DNA of 41,208 nt from Paramacrobiotus richtersi (taxonomy: Eukaryota; Tardigrada; Eutardigrada; Parachela; Macrobiotidae). The translations under genes were made by a program, and so were the position numbers. The DNA lies in contig JAQGAU010000101.1 in the NCBI GenBank assembly GCA_034698045.1, positions 1 to 41,208 of the forward strand, in the 5' to 3' direction. The notes below the pieces were generated by a model. The model ran no database searches and was not told the DNA's origin. It saw only the letters and a program-made list of their open reading frames with translations. Numbering within the stretch: position 1 is the first letter of the stretch; every line of letters starts with the position of its first letter. Of the stretch, positions 1 to 11,870 are shown piece by piece.

Positions 1-789
1 ACGGTCGAGCGGGGAAGTTTTCCGCGGTAAACTTCTTACTCAATCTGGGTTCCGGGATTGGCTTGCTAGGAATAGTACGTAGAGGCAACTTCTTACATAC
101 AACTTCTTATTACCATCTTTGTGATTAACATTCTCTTGCAGGCTTCCGTTGTTTGCGAGTTCGTTCTGCTGAACTGTGTCCGGTCTAATGACGACCTGCT
201 TGAGCAGAAGTTCACCAATTTGGAGCAAATAAAGGTTCGATAGTAAACTAACGGCAGCTAGTAAACTACGTAACTGGAACATACATACAATCGTAACTGA
301 AACTACGACACAATCGTTCAGGTTCACGTCTGTTTTAATTTTATCTCATAGACGTTTCCTAGTATGGTATAACGACTATAGACTAACAGTACAAATGAAT
401 CAGATACTCTGGACATCTGTGTACACTGTACAGTACTTGAAAGCATAGTACTAGTTTCGGGCTACCTTGTTTTCTGGGCTGATGCCGAATAAATAAAAAG
501 TATCTGTACATTCAGTTAGATCTTCATGTGTAACGCGATCGTTATATATACCGGACTTAGTTGCGGAAATATATACTTTTTATCGTTACATGTTTTATAG
601 ACAATACGACGGCAATCACACATTAATCTCAGTTCCCTGAATCTCCGCCAGTTGGACGGAACGACACAGCAGAGCGACAGATCGGAGAGTCGTGACCACC
701 TTTCGGTGAACCATGTCTACACCAATAACGAATATAACGATACACTTCCGCGGCGTAACCCTCCACTCGCACTGGCCGATGAAATATGA
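1..789 (+). CDS. 3' end of an unrecognised gene (last three exons, partial)
   Basis: Three exons join in one frame: 1-26 (donor GTAAAC), 142-242 (acceptor TTCTCTTGCAG, donor GTAAAC) and 633-789 (acceptor AATCTCAG, stop TGA). Phases agree (0, then 2, then closed). The fragment is about 94 residues. The middle exon has a mostly hydrophobic start with two cysteines, then a charged helix-like stretch (DDLLEQKFTNLEQIKVRYSL). The last exon is polar and rich in Arg, Asp, Asn and Ser and ends ALADEI, like the cytoplasmic tail of a membrane protein. The weaker donor at 234/235 would break the phase match with exon 3. I recognise no family. The gene continues left of the window. Confidence 0.45.
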
Positions 790-3700
790 GCTGTCAGCTT
801 CTTTTGTCGCCTTATAGAAACTAGAAAGATTAAATGTGCCGTTTATCTGTCATCAGATTCTATCCTCCCTGAAGTGTAACGTTTGTTCGCCAGCGCACCG
901 TCTGTATACCGTGATACGCATTGATGATTGTTCGGAGTTGAAAATTGATGGTTGTCTTTCCAGTATCTGTTAACGGTGGTTGGGAGAAAACTGCAAATAA
1001 AATGTATGCGCTATAAACTTAACCTAGCAGTCCAAGTTAGGTCGAAAATAAGGATTCCCAGATACACGATAAACTACTGTTTTGACCGAAACTGCGGTGC
1101 CGTGCCAACGATATTTGATGGACCGAGCCCGGTTGTAATACAGAGAGGAGTTGGCCCATAGTTTCATCTTTTTTCGGGAAAAATCACTTGCTGGATGTTT
1201 ACAAATCGAAACTAAAGAAGACACCTAATAGCAGTTATCGGGGGTCCCGTAGGTCCATACTACTGGTTGCGCAACAGGGCGAACGGGGGCGTACTGGAAC
1301 GCTACAACAAAAACGACAATTCCTCTGGCTATTTTGGTTCAGCTGGTGCCATGCGGCTGCACAGACACAAAAACCAAAACGACCCAAAAATATAGAAAGA
1401 ATAAAAAACATACTAGGTAAACGATGGCAGATGCGCAGGTCAACCAAATAACTGGAAGGACACAAAATACAATCAACAGACAAGGAGGGTTTGCATGCAT
1501 GCACATTGTCTTCTAGAACTTGGTAGTGTCGACAAATGTGCTAACATCGGTACAGATTTTCTCACCATCCCGTTTCGATCTTCAGGTGATGGCAACCAGT
1601 TATGTTTTTTGTTTCAGCGTTTAAGCAATGTTGGTTCGATTTTGGCTGGTGTTCCTCCGCGCGCCATTTGGGATACATTTTTTTTGGTTTTCAAAATGTC
1701 TGTTGTGTCCACACTGTTCACAGATATATCCTAACCCATTCCTAGCCCGTACATTCATTTGTTGCCTTGGGACCTAAACAGCGCAATCATACAACTGCAG
1801 TCGCTCGGATTTTTCCTGTCCTTAAAAGAAACCGTTTGCCGGCCCATTTCCTTATATCTGTACAGTAATATAAAGAATAGCTTTCCTCTCGCGCTACTGC
1901 CGCTTACTCGACCTAGAAGGTCATCCAAAAACTTTCTTCGTAGTTTGAACGCAGTGGACGTCGTGGGTGAAGTTTTCTGGTGGCTGTTTTAAGCAGAGCG
2001 CAAGGAACTGAAACAACGTATTTGGCGGTGATGGATGTTTGTTTAAATGTTTAATGAGTTTACGTCTACTAGTACAGGAATCGCGATTCATCTTACACAA
2101 GCAGACCATAGCCTGGGAAGAACAGATACTTCTGAATAAACAACCGCTCGAAAAACCTTAGCTACTATCGATAATTACGCACTTGAAAAAAAAAACAGCA
2201 GTACATAGTCAAGAGAACTGGACATTATGAGAACGAAGCAAAATAATCATAATGAACATGTGAACGAATTCACTGAACACTTTTCCAGTCGACAAAATTC
2301 AGCGCGCTCCGGAACCGTGATAACGACAAATACGCTTTTTTCGGCAATGTCAGTTCATTCCATAATTTGCACATCTCATGTGCAAACGATCCTTCTGATA
2401 CGGGAACCCTCCTGTTGTTGGACTCTGATGGCACAGTTTGCAGTCCGTATGGGTGATCGTTGGTCGTATGGTGTTTGTTGTGTGAGGTGTCTCAAAAGCA
2501 TCGTGCGATCTTAAAAACATCGAACAAGATCGGTCAGCTTATTCATTACATCCACAGTATACCGGTATTCTGATCCAAACAACCCAATCATGTCTACGTA
2601 TACCTACTGTTGTTTCGAAAACGTCTCAACAGTTCTAAAGTGCGTTCACGGGGCGGCGTTTTTTATTTTTGCAGTACCGACAGACGGACAGTACCGTCGG
2701 ACAGACACAGAAAGCCAATTTTCGTGAATGTAGAGGACCTCATTAAACAGCATCTGCTAACTTGACCTCTGGATGCCGATGACGACTGTTCAGCCAGAAC
2801 AGGGTGTCGCTCACGGAAGATATGCTGCATATACGGTCAGTAGTCTTTGAACAGAAAGAATTAAGCGTATGCTTCAGTGAAAACATTCACTGGGCAACTC
2901 GACAAGCTTGAGTGGGCTACGGTAAATAAACTATTTTCTTAGCCCAGTAGTGTCATTATGTTTGTATTGTAGTGTGCAAATGGTCTGGCACCAAAGCATA
3001 CAATTAAGAAAGGTTGAGTTGGACCTAAAACCATCAGCGTAAGCGCGTCGCTGAATTCAAACGCGATATTTCACCCCTAATGTGTGCGATTGTGTATTCT
3101 GACATTCCCCATAATTTCCGTGTGAACGGCAAGTTTGTCGCCATCATGTGACCATGTGACAAAGTTTTATGACATAGCCAGTTCATAAGAGTTATCAGTT
3201 TTTCCAGGTGTTTTGTGGTCGTCTTTTTCCTGCGCCCTGGGGTCGATGATAACCGTAATGTGGCTGTTTGGCCAATGTCAGTTATTGTCAGACTTGCTTG
3301 CTGAGGTTGACGCAAGACACCGGCGTAGAGGTGAACGATAGTTAATATACCGAATCGATCTCTTTTCTGTTTTGAAATTGTAATTTATCTGTACCAGTCT
3401 AGTGTACCATGCCAGATAATGTCGGCACATGATTATTCCGCGCGCGGTCTCTTTGAACGAAAATCACAAAGAGCTCTTCCGACTTTGGCGTAAAACAGTG
3501 CGATCTTGTTTGCGTTACTTCCTTAGCGATTCTTCATGCGTCAGACGCGGCCCGGGTCTCTCTGTACATCTCTCTACCAGAGCTACAATCACTCCAGAAG
3601 ACAATGATTATGATAGAATTTCCATAAGATATGCAGCTGCAGCACCGCACAAAGAAACTTTTTTTATCAACAAACAGCTATATTATTGCTATGTTTTCAC

Positions 3701-3837
3701 ATACAACCAGAACATCGGCGATTTCCGCCGCTATGCATAAAAGTACTGGGATGCACTGTACGGTAAAAATTAAGTATTTGGACCGCATTATCGCATCTTA
3801 CATCATTTCTAAAAGGTACAAAATCAAGCAAGTGGAA
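790..3837. other. Gene-free stretch between the left-edge gene and the TRHR-like gene
   Basis: Only short open frames without family resemblance or flanking splice logic were seen here. The first about 200 bases are probably 3' UTR of the left-edge gene; an AATAAA lies near 996. No repeat family or RNA gene was recognised. Confidence 0.4.
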
Positions 3838-6800
3838 TCAGAGAACAGAATGGGATTTGAACTGTTTGAATTTCCGTGTTCGAGAAAAATGTTCAATAGC
3901 TTCTTTAGAAAGCGTATCCGGCGGGATGCCATACCACAACGGCTGAAACCGCTGCGAGGACGAATCGGACTTGGACGTCAGGGGTAGGGAATCCGATGGG
4001 GATTTCGATTTGCGTGACGTCAGTAAGGACGGGACTTTATTCTGTGGATGCCGGTACAAGCTCCGCCGCACCTGGATTTTGAATGGCTTGCGCAATTTCC
4101 TGCCCTTGGGATCTGATAAAAACATCATACAGGTCATTCAAAAGAGCTAAGTCATGGTTCTCACAATGTACAGTCTATACGCTTTTTCTCTATGTACAAT
4201 AATTAAACAATAGTCTTACGTAAAATTTTATAAATCTACTCGCTGTATATTACTGTTCGCGGTTTACCTGATTTGATATACAGGACCTGTTTAACCGCAG
4301 TCCGAAACCGTTGGCTCATGACATTGTACAGAAACGGGTTGACCGCGCAGTTTAGGTAGATGAGTGTCTTGGCAAACAGGAGATACCAAATGTTCAGACA
4401 AGGCTCGCTAACGAAGGCATTGTAGACCAGCAGTCCACGGAATGGTAACCACGATACGGCAAAAAGCACCACGACGACAATCAGCATACGGAGCACCTGT
4501 TATTTGAGAAAACAATTACCACTGTCTGTTTACAAATGCCCGCGAAAAAAGCCATGCTGTTAATTTGAGATGGTGCTATCAAATGTCACCTCGTTGAAGG
4601 CAGACAGAATCTTTGGAACGAAGCTAACCACCGAGACGCAGATGCATGCATAACTCTACTCAACCGTGCGAAAACCGAAGGAGTGTATCGAATAAATGGA
4701 TTAACGTGCACGTACAGACATAAGAGGAGTAACTGTTTCTTGATAATCAATAAAGTTGCTAATCAATGTTGATTGTTAAAATCAATCAATGGGTTTACCT
4801 GTATTCGAGAGTGCACGGTCCACACCATCTGTTTCTTGTAGGACGAGTCCCTCCGCAACCAGACTACTTTATCATCCTGTCCGTTTCCCGGCGACTCATC
4901 TGTCCGTATCAGATGCTTCTCCTTACTCCCCAAACTTATAGTTTTCAAGCCTTGTTCCGTGCAATTCTTCCGCATCATCCGGAGACTATTATACAATATC
5001 CTTCCGATCCGCGTGTACACCACAACCGCGACAATCAACGGGATGCAGTAGAAGAATAACAGGTCCGCTCCAAATACGGGAATATACAGGGAATTGGGGA
5101 GACGCAATTCGCAGCGCGGACGAAAGGGAAACACCTCGTCGGCTTTGACTTCCGTTAGTCCTAGCCAGGGGCAGCAGTAGAGAACTGCGAAGATCCAGAG
5201 GCAAACGATCAGGCGTTTGGTGCGGGAGAGAGTGCAGAGTTTGCGGGCAAACAGCGGCTGGCACACACCGATGTAGCGCTCCAGTGTGAATGCCAGAGTA
5301 CTGAAAAGTAAACGGCTGTTATAGTAGCTAGTCTTTTTCCGACCAAATCATTAGACAAACAAATGACTGCGCAACAAGCAGAACAGTCAGTTCTTAACGT
5401 TGGTGTACTAACATAGTGTCAAAATAACTCCTCCTCGTGTTAACGATGGTAACTGAACCAATTCGCAAGCAAACTGATCTGTATAGTACCATTCTGGTTT
5501 ACAAAAAGTGTTGACAGATAAAGATATCGATTGACCCCATATGCATTGGCGACTCGAGCGGGAGTGGGTACGCTTCCAGAAAGACGTCTGCCCGCTCAAA
5601 AACCAACAACTATTCGTACTTCAAAGGTTTTCTGTTGTTCCATAAAGATTTTTGTTACGGGCGCTGCTGGCGCAGGAAAACTTCGTCCTTTTCGACATTG
5701 TTTGGTGCTTTTTGGGACAGGCGCCTGTCTTCCTTTCGGCCCGATCTCGAGCCACCTCTAGGCTATGCGTACGTGACATTTAGTTGTAATTACATTAGCC
5801 GCCCTTGTAACTTGAGGCTGGAATGTTATGTTCCAGTTATAACGGAAGGTATTTTTGTATAGCACGTGCTGAGTATGTAGTTACATGTCGACCTATATGA
5901 AGACGTAAGCAAGCATTATATCACCGTGATTAATACTGCGTGAAATGTAATAATTTGAGGCAAAAACTTGGCCTTTATTTTGGCACGATCGTGGCCGATT
6001 CCTTTCTGTTAACGAGACGCAAAAACCCATCAGCCATAAAATTTAGGCGTACAAAAACACGATTTTTCCAATTAGAACTGCACTCACCTAAGACTTCCGG
6101 CATTGATGCCAAGGAAGTTGAGAAAGACAAACAGTGAGCACATTGTCGTACCCAGCATCCATTGACTTCCCATCTGATCGAAGACGATGGCCTGCAGAGG
6201 AACATCATTATCCGGTTAAGTAGTATCCCCTCAAACAAAAATAATGCTGTCCCTAATTACTCGTGCGAGGAGCTCTCCGAGAAAATGGACATTGGCCCGA
6301 AACTAACCATAAAGAAATCAGCAAAACATTTAACGCTTCTGTAATTTAATTATTTCAAAGGCATTACAAGCAAAAGATAGGCACAGATAAATGTCCAGTG
6401 AAAGGAGAAAAGAAACACAGTATCTCTTGCGCACAATCTCACCTCTGGGATTGCCGTGATAATTACAAGCAAATCGGCAAATGCCAAGGAGACCTGAAGG
6501 AGAAAGAAATGATTACTTTGTTGTCACACATCTCTGCTTTAGTTGATAAAATAAACAAAGGTCACTTCGATGCGGATATCACCTGATAATAACACAGTAG
6601 AGCTAGTAATAGCTCTCTAATGCTCGATGAATGCGGTACTAGTCCCCCAAATTGAAACAACAGCAGATCAGTAGCTCCTTTTGGCGCAAGAACATGCCTG
6701 CACAATGCGATTCCGCTGACAGCTAATCCATGTTATGTGACGGATTAACTGCGACTCGGGAAGTGAGCATTTGTGAATAAATACAATACATAACAGATTT

Positions 6801-9330
6801 ATTGACGCGGAAGATCTAGGTGAGCGTAGAGATTTGAAGAAATATGGCACAGAGCACGAAGCTTTGTATAGATCATTGCGTAACGTGTCATTGCGATGTG
6901 AGAATAAATTACACTAGGCAGCTAGTCATATTTTGTTTACTGCGTACTAAAACATATTGTCTTGGTAATTTTCGACAGTTCGAGATTCAGCAGCCGGAGT
7001 ATCTGTATATGCTGTGTTTCTATGGTTTACTGCTGTAATTTATTGGAAAAAATTACTCTGTACGCACAGAAACATAGGAAATAAGTAAAAAAAGAATAGT
7101 GCTTAGGCTTAATTATATACAGTAAGAGCTGGTCACATTCCATATACGTGATCGGCAGGAAATAATAATCTGATTGGAGGTACCTGGGTTATTAGATAGA
7201 GCTGCCCATGGGCACGTTTGCAGAAATCAAAAACTTACGGATTTTGTCTAATTCGTTTAAATGTATCATTTATTTTGTTTATACTACCGCAAATGCAAGA
7301 AACCATCGAAAATACAGAGCAGCATAAGACCTAAAGCGCTGTTGGCAAAATTAATGGAAAACGTGTCAAAATTGCGGATCTGGAACCGCATAATGGGCGA
7401 TACAAAAAGGAAGCGTCATTGTACGCAGAATTGTTCACCTAGCACCCATTCTGTCACGCTAATTAATTTTTAGATTGCTTTTTTCTACTGAGATGCACAT
7501 GCAGTCTGTAATATCCGAACAGCATCAATTTGACATTTGTGACTGTTGAACACGTACCCAATTCAGGCGAACGCGTGTCACGTGAACGACGCTGACGAAC
7601 AACACGAAACCTGAGACGTTCCAGTTAATTAAGCACACATCTACAGTTCAATTACAAATGTTGAATGCCAGTTTGTTTTCCAAAGAGGTTGAACAAACTG
7701 CGAGAGTTTACGAAAAAAATATACCGTAGTTTGCAAATTTGCTTTGTAAAACCAAAGTTTCCTGTTATTGAAAAAAACAACTTTTTGTATCTTATTTTTC
7801 TTACAACGAATGTGTTGATTGGTTTGCGGTGAGTAATTTGCAAGATCCGCAATGTGGATCCGGAAAGTCCCAAAACACATAAACAAAATGTATGCAATTA
7901 GCGTCAAGGTCTAACTACTTATAACTTATTACGTCACTCTGTCCCTTTGTTTATACGGCTGTTCTTTAATTTACCGTGGAGCTCCGTGACAAAGCTCACG
8001 AAACAGCCGATGTTCCGAAGGTACAGTTGGCACGTCTGCGCCTCTGGGACCGCGCGCGCGCCTCCGGCACCACATCCCAGTAATCTACGTGAATGTATCT
8101 GATTTCCGCTTCTTTCTAGTCCTGCGGGTGTTATTATCTTTTTCCTCATCGGTGTTACCGTTCAACAAGCTGCATATTAGAAAATGTGCAAGAGAATCAA
8201 TATCTACGTCAAACTCATAGTTTAGGTAGTTAGAATAGGTTTGAGAATAATACCGATTTTTCTCATAATATTTCAACCGCTGATAGCCATGGGAAAAATA
8301 ACCGCCATTTTAATATTAACAATTAGTAGGAAAACGACCTATGTATGTATACGCTGGGAAAATAATAAGTTCAGGAGAAAGCGCTTCGATACTAGTACTG
8401 ACACCTAATATTAATGAAAAGCCAAGAAAATCGGCAACTGCTTTTGTCTCAACATACTTCTCTGATTACATCATTACAGCCATATCATTATTTCATCTAC
8501 ATTTGAATGATCTCCATGATCGGTAGAATCGATCGCGTTCTGATTAAGCTATACAAAACTGACATCTCCACCAATACATATCCATAAAAAAGTTTTCTGC
8601 GTCTTTCAGAAATCAGTCGATAGAGTTCCTCATCGCCTTTTGAATGCAACTATCAAAAAGACGGTTTAAAGACCGCCTGAGACCGAAGTGCGGTAGAAAA
8701 GTTATAAGCGGTCAAATGTCATAAACTGCCCCCATTCCCTCTTCACGCTGACAGGGCCACCCAGCCAATGAGAGTGACCGGAAAAGTGTGTGTTCGACAA
8801 GCCGCAACACTACCTACAATCGCACTAAATTCGGCAGTACAGTACTGCCATTACGCAACCACCCGCCAAACTTTAGCATAAAGATGTACACAGGAAACGT
8901 TTTCATCGATCTGTATTAGTAAGGAAGAAGTTCTGGTATATAATATATGACGCATAAAATAGCAGATCGTTGCTGTGAAGGGATCACTGCGCATGCTGTT
9001 TACATTCAGCTGTTATCATCTTCTTACCAGATACATATACGTCGCACTCTTCAGAAACTTGGACTTTTGCGCGACAATAATCAGCAGGACATTCCCCGTT
9101 ACTCCAAAGCAGAAAATCGCCACATGCATGCTGGTCGCAATGACCCGATAACTCAACGGCGTATCGGACTCCATGGCCTGTAACCACATGGCCAGCGTCT
9201 CATTGTACCACTTTTCCATAACGTGATCCTCTCCACCGGCCACTTTGACACAGTTCTCGCACGTCATGTTCACGGCCATTCCATCCACCATAAAGAACAG
9301 TAATAGCACAAAGACCGCACTGCACAGCAT
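3838..9330 (-). CDS. Thyrotropin-releasing-hormone-receptor-like neuropeptide GPCR
   Basis: Class A GPCR of the plasma membrane, probably Gq-coupled as in the TRHR family (inference). Minus-strand exons: 9330-9028, 6493-6443, 6191-6088, 5300-4799, 4496-4268, 4112-3838; all are GT-AG and phases close to give 487 aa. The start is the first in-frame ATG and begins a signal-peptide-like segment (MLCSAVFVLLLFFMVDG). TM1 has GNVLL, TM2 has SLAFADLL (Asp2.50), TM3 has LGINAGS and ends ERYIGVC, TM4 YCCPWLGL, TM5 FYCIPLIVAVVVY, TM6 SWLPFR, TM7 NCAVNPFLYNVMSQRFR. The wording of TM3, TM6 and TM7 is close to vertebrate TRHR. Of the four TRH-contact residues I recall in human TRHR (Tyr106, Asn110, Tyr282, Arg306), Asn is kept while the others read Phe, Phe and Lys. 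The last exon supplies a Ser/Lys-rich tail of about 92 residues. Reading through intron 5 gives a short-tailed 406-aa form ending at 4236. Intron 1 is 2534 bases. Confidence 0.85.
4236..4267 (-). other. Possible retained-intron short C-terminus of the TRHR-like gene
   Basis: If the GTAAAC donor after exon 5 is not used, the frame runs ten more codons (KPRTVIYSE-like ending) to a stop at 4236. This gives a receptor with almost no tail. TRHR relatives vary in tail length, so an alternative form is possible, but the phase match to exon 6 makes the spliced form the main model. Confidence 0.3.
6494..9027 (-). other. Long first intron of the TRHR-like gene
   Basis: The GTAAGA donor at 9027 and the CTTCAG acceptor at 6494 delimit 2534 bases that are AT-rich. 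I saw no gene, RNA or recognised repeat inside it. Its length is out of line with the other introns of this gene (155-786 bases), so it may hold regulatory sequence or an old insertion. Confidence 0.45.
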
Positions 9331-11870
9331 GGTAATACCGGGCAAGTGGGAATATTGAACGTGACTGACTGCCAGATCAATGAGGGATTTAATTTGGATG
9401 ATGGTCGGGTTAGATAGGAGATGGAGACGCTGCAGCGACAATTATCAGTGCGAAGAGCGGCTTCCCCGTTGGCTGTGAGGAGACATGCCGGGACTCCACG
9501 CCGGAAGTTATATACTGATGAGCAGTTTAAATGAGAAAGTGCAGGAATTTGCGCGGAATCATGGGGAAAATGATGGTTAACTCTAGACAGGATTTCTTAC
9601 AAATGAATGAGATACGTAATGACGGGTAGATCAAGTTACTGACAGGTTGTCTAAATACCGAGTGGATGTCTAGGCCGTCGAGTGCAGTTGTTGTCTGCAT
9701 TTATTGTGACTTAATGTGAGATAAGGGGAATATATAGCGTGCGCCGTGAATATCCAGGTATACAGCGCGAAAAGCGGCTTCGAATTATGAGATGAACACG
9801 AAAGCATTGTTTAATAACAGTCACCAAAACATCGTTTGTTATTGTCTTTTAAATTATTAATAACAAGGTACCAATATAGCGCTGGAGATTATGTTAGGTG
9901 GAAAGGCGTCTCGTGACTTCAAGCGTGCCGACCAACAAGCGAGCACTTCATGCTTTCCCACACGATTAAGAGCCAGACTAGTAATGATAAAGCTTATGTT
10001 CATGAGTGCAAATTAAATGCCTTTCAAACGCGCAGTGCACGTGTTGCGGTCGATGATGCATTACAACAGAGGTGGCTGAAGCGTGTCATTGCAGATTCCG
10101 CTGATGTGAGAGTCCGGCTGCATTGCGCACATTAAGTTAAAAATATGGAAAATATTCAGAGTTTGCAAACACTAGTGAAAGCATAACATTACATAACCGT
10201 CCGCTCAAAAGTATAAAATCGCTTTCAGCAGAATACCGATAAATGGTTAAAGGACACATCGCACACTAGCTGTATGCAGCAGACATATATTCCGTGAACG
10301 AAAATTGGTGATTTAAATCAAATTGTGGTGAAAGCGTTACATGCCCCTCCACGCTGCCTGAGATCTACGGCCGTTGCCTGTAGCGAACTAACTACAGACT
10401 AGTCCCATTACAAGGAATACCTCTTTTACCTCGCAACTTATTTGCGACCGTTCAGGCATTAATATACGAAGGTTTCTCTTAAACTATTAGTAATGCGTCA
10501 AAGATCTGGAGTAACATAATCAACCGCGGTCTGAACAATACCGTACGTTCCAGGAAAAGCTGGAATACAGTATTATTTTGCTGTATCTCAGTTGAATACA
10601 GCCGGTAATCTTCGGCAGGGAATCTGAATATCTTCAGACTGTGATGATTACAAACGCGTGATAATTGGATTGATTGCGCCACTGGGTCTTTTCTCCGCTC
10701 CTACAAGTTTGAAGTTATATAGATCCTTAGATTTCGCAGTTGACTGGTTTTCAGAGCAGGATTTAAAGTCCATACACTCTGACTGAAACCTACCGGCCTA
10801 CCGGCGTATTCGCACATTATAATAAAATAATTCTGAATTTATAAAGAATGGCAAGGTGATCGTCATAACGACTGAGGATTCGAACGATTGTAAACCAGGT
10901 AATAAACAAGCGACGAAGATACCCATGCATAGCATACAGAGGGCTTTCGAAGTTCGAAAGTTTACATGCGGTGGTATCATTTGTATTTTGTGAAACTTAC
11001 ATTTATGCTAACCCATGCAGGATGATTAGTAGTTTTGCACTGTGATAAGATGGAACGGAGAATTTGAAGGATTTTAACACACACAGGTTTTAACGGTTTT
11101 CAGCACATTATTGTGGGATACCCGGCTTGGACTTCTGTACAGTTATTGGTCTTTCTTGGAGTCGTTGTTAAATTCATTGGGAAGCTTTTCTCTGTTGGGG
11201 TCAAACTATACTATGCCACATTATTCAGCTATGATTGATAAAACTGTCGATGCGTTGTTACGACTTATTCGATAACTAGTTTTCCCAATTTCTCTGCTGT
11301 TCAGTACTTTTATACAGCACAAACTAATTACATAAGTGCTGTGTACAGAATTCCCCGATAGATAATTGTCTTTTCATGGTTGCGCTAATGACTTAAACAA
11401 GCAGTCGGAAGTGTTGCACTGTTCTGGGATAGTGCGCATTTTCCATTAACACGGAGCACACAAGCAATTCTGTAGAAACTGGGTGGTATCGCGGTAAATG
11501 AGCCGATAACTTGACTCCAGTTATTAACGCCAAAACAAATGTGAACAGGATAACACCTTGAAGTATAATATTACAGTAGAATGCAGACAATTAAGCATTC
11601 GCTACAGAAACACTTTTTCTATTCGCTGCGATGGATGTATCAAATAGATTTCCATAAACCGGATACAGTAAACAGTCGCCAAACCATTGATCGACGTATG
11701 TCCATCTTGGATGCTATGGTGTTCCTTCACAAAGGGCCGCTATTTACTCATCCGTTGTTCAGTCGTGCAGCGAAAGATCTCGGTGCCCTTTGTGAATCGT
11801 TTCCTCTCGCTAAGTGTTTCGCCATTCCACTTCTTCTAAACTTCACGGTGATGTAGATCTTTACGTCAAA
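9331..11870. other. Divergent intergenic region between the TRHR-like and guanylyl cyclase genes
   Basis: The two genes point away from each other, so both promoters should lie here. I saw no convincing exon, RNA gene or repeat. Short open frames at 9950-10135, 10479-10682 and 11393-11856 have no family resemblance. Confidence 0.4.
9508..9514 (-). promoter_or_regulatory. TATA box candidate for the TRHR-like gene
   Basis: The minus strand reads TATATAA about 180 bases upstream of the start codon at 9330, followed by a GC-richer stretch. This fits a core promoter with a 5' UTR of about 150 bases. An upstream ATG lies at about 9485, inside the presumed leader. Confidence 0.3.

Noticed and set aside
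40-327. Minus-strand 95-codon frame with hydrophobic start
   Set aside because: It overlaps the plus-strand exon 142-242, which has good splice sites and phase; treated as a shadow.
952-1504. Overlapping open frames on both strands of 60-90 codons
   Set aside because: They overlap each other, have no family resemblance and no matching splice sites.
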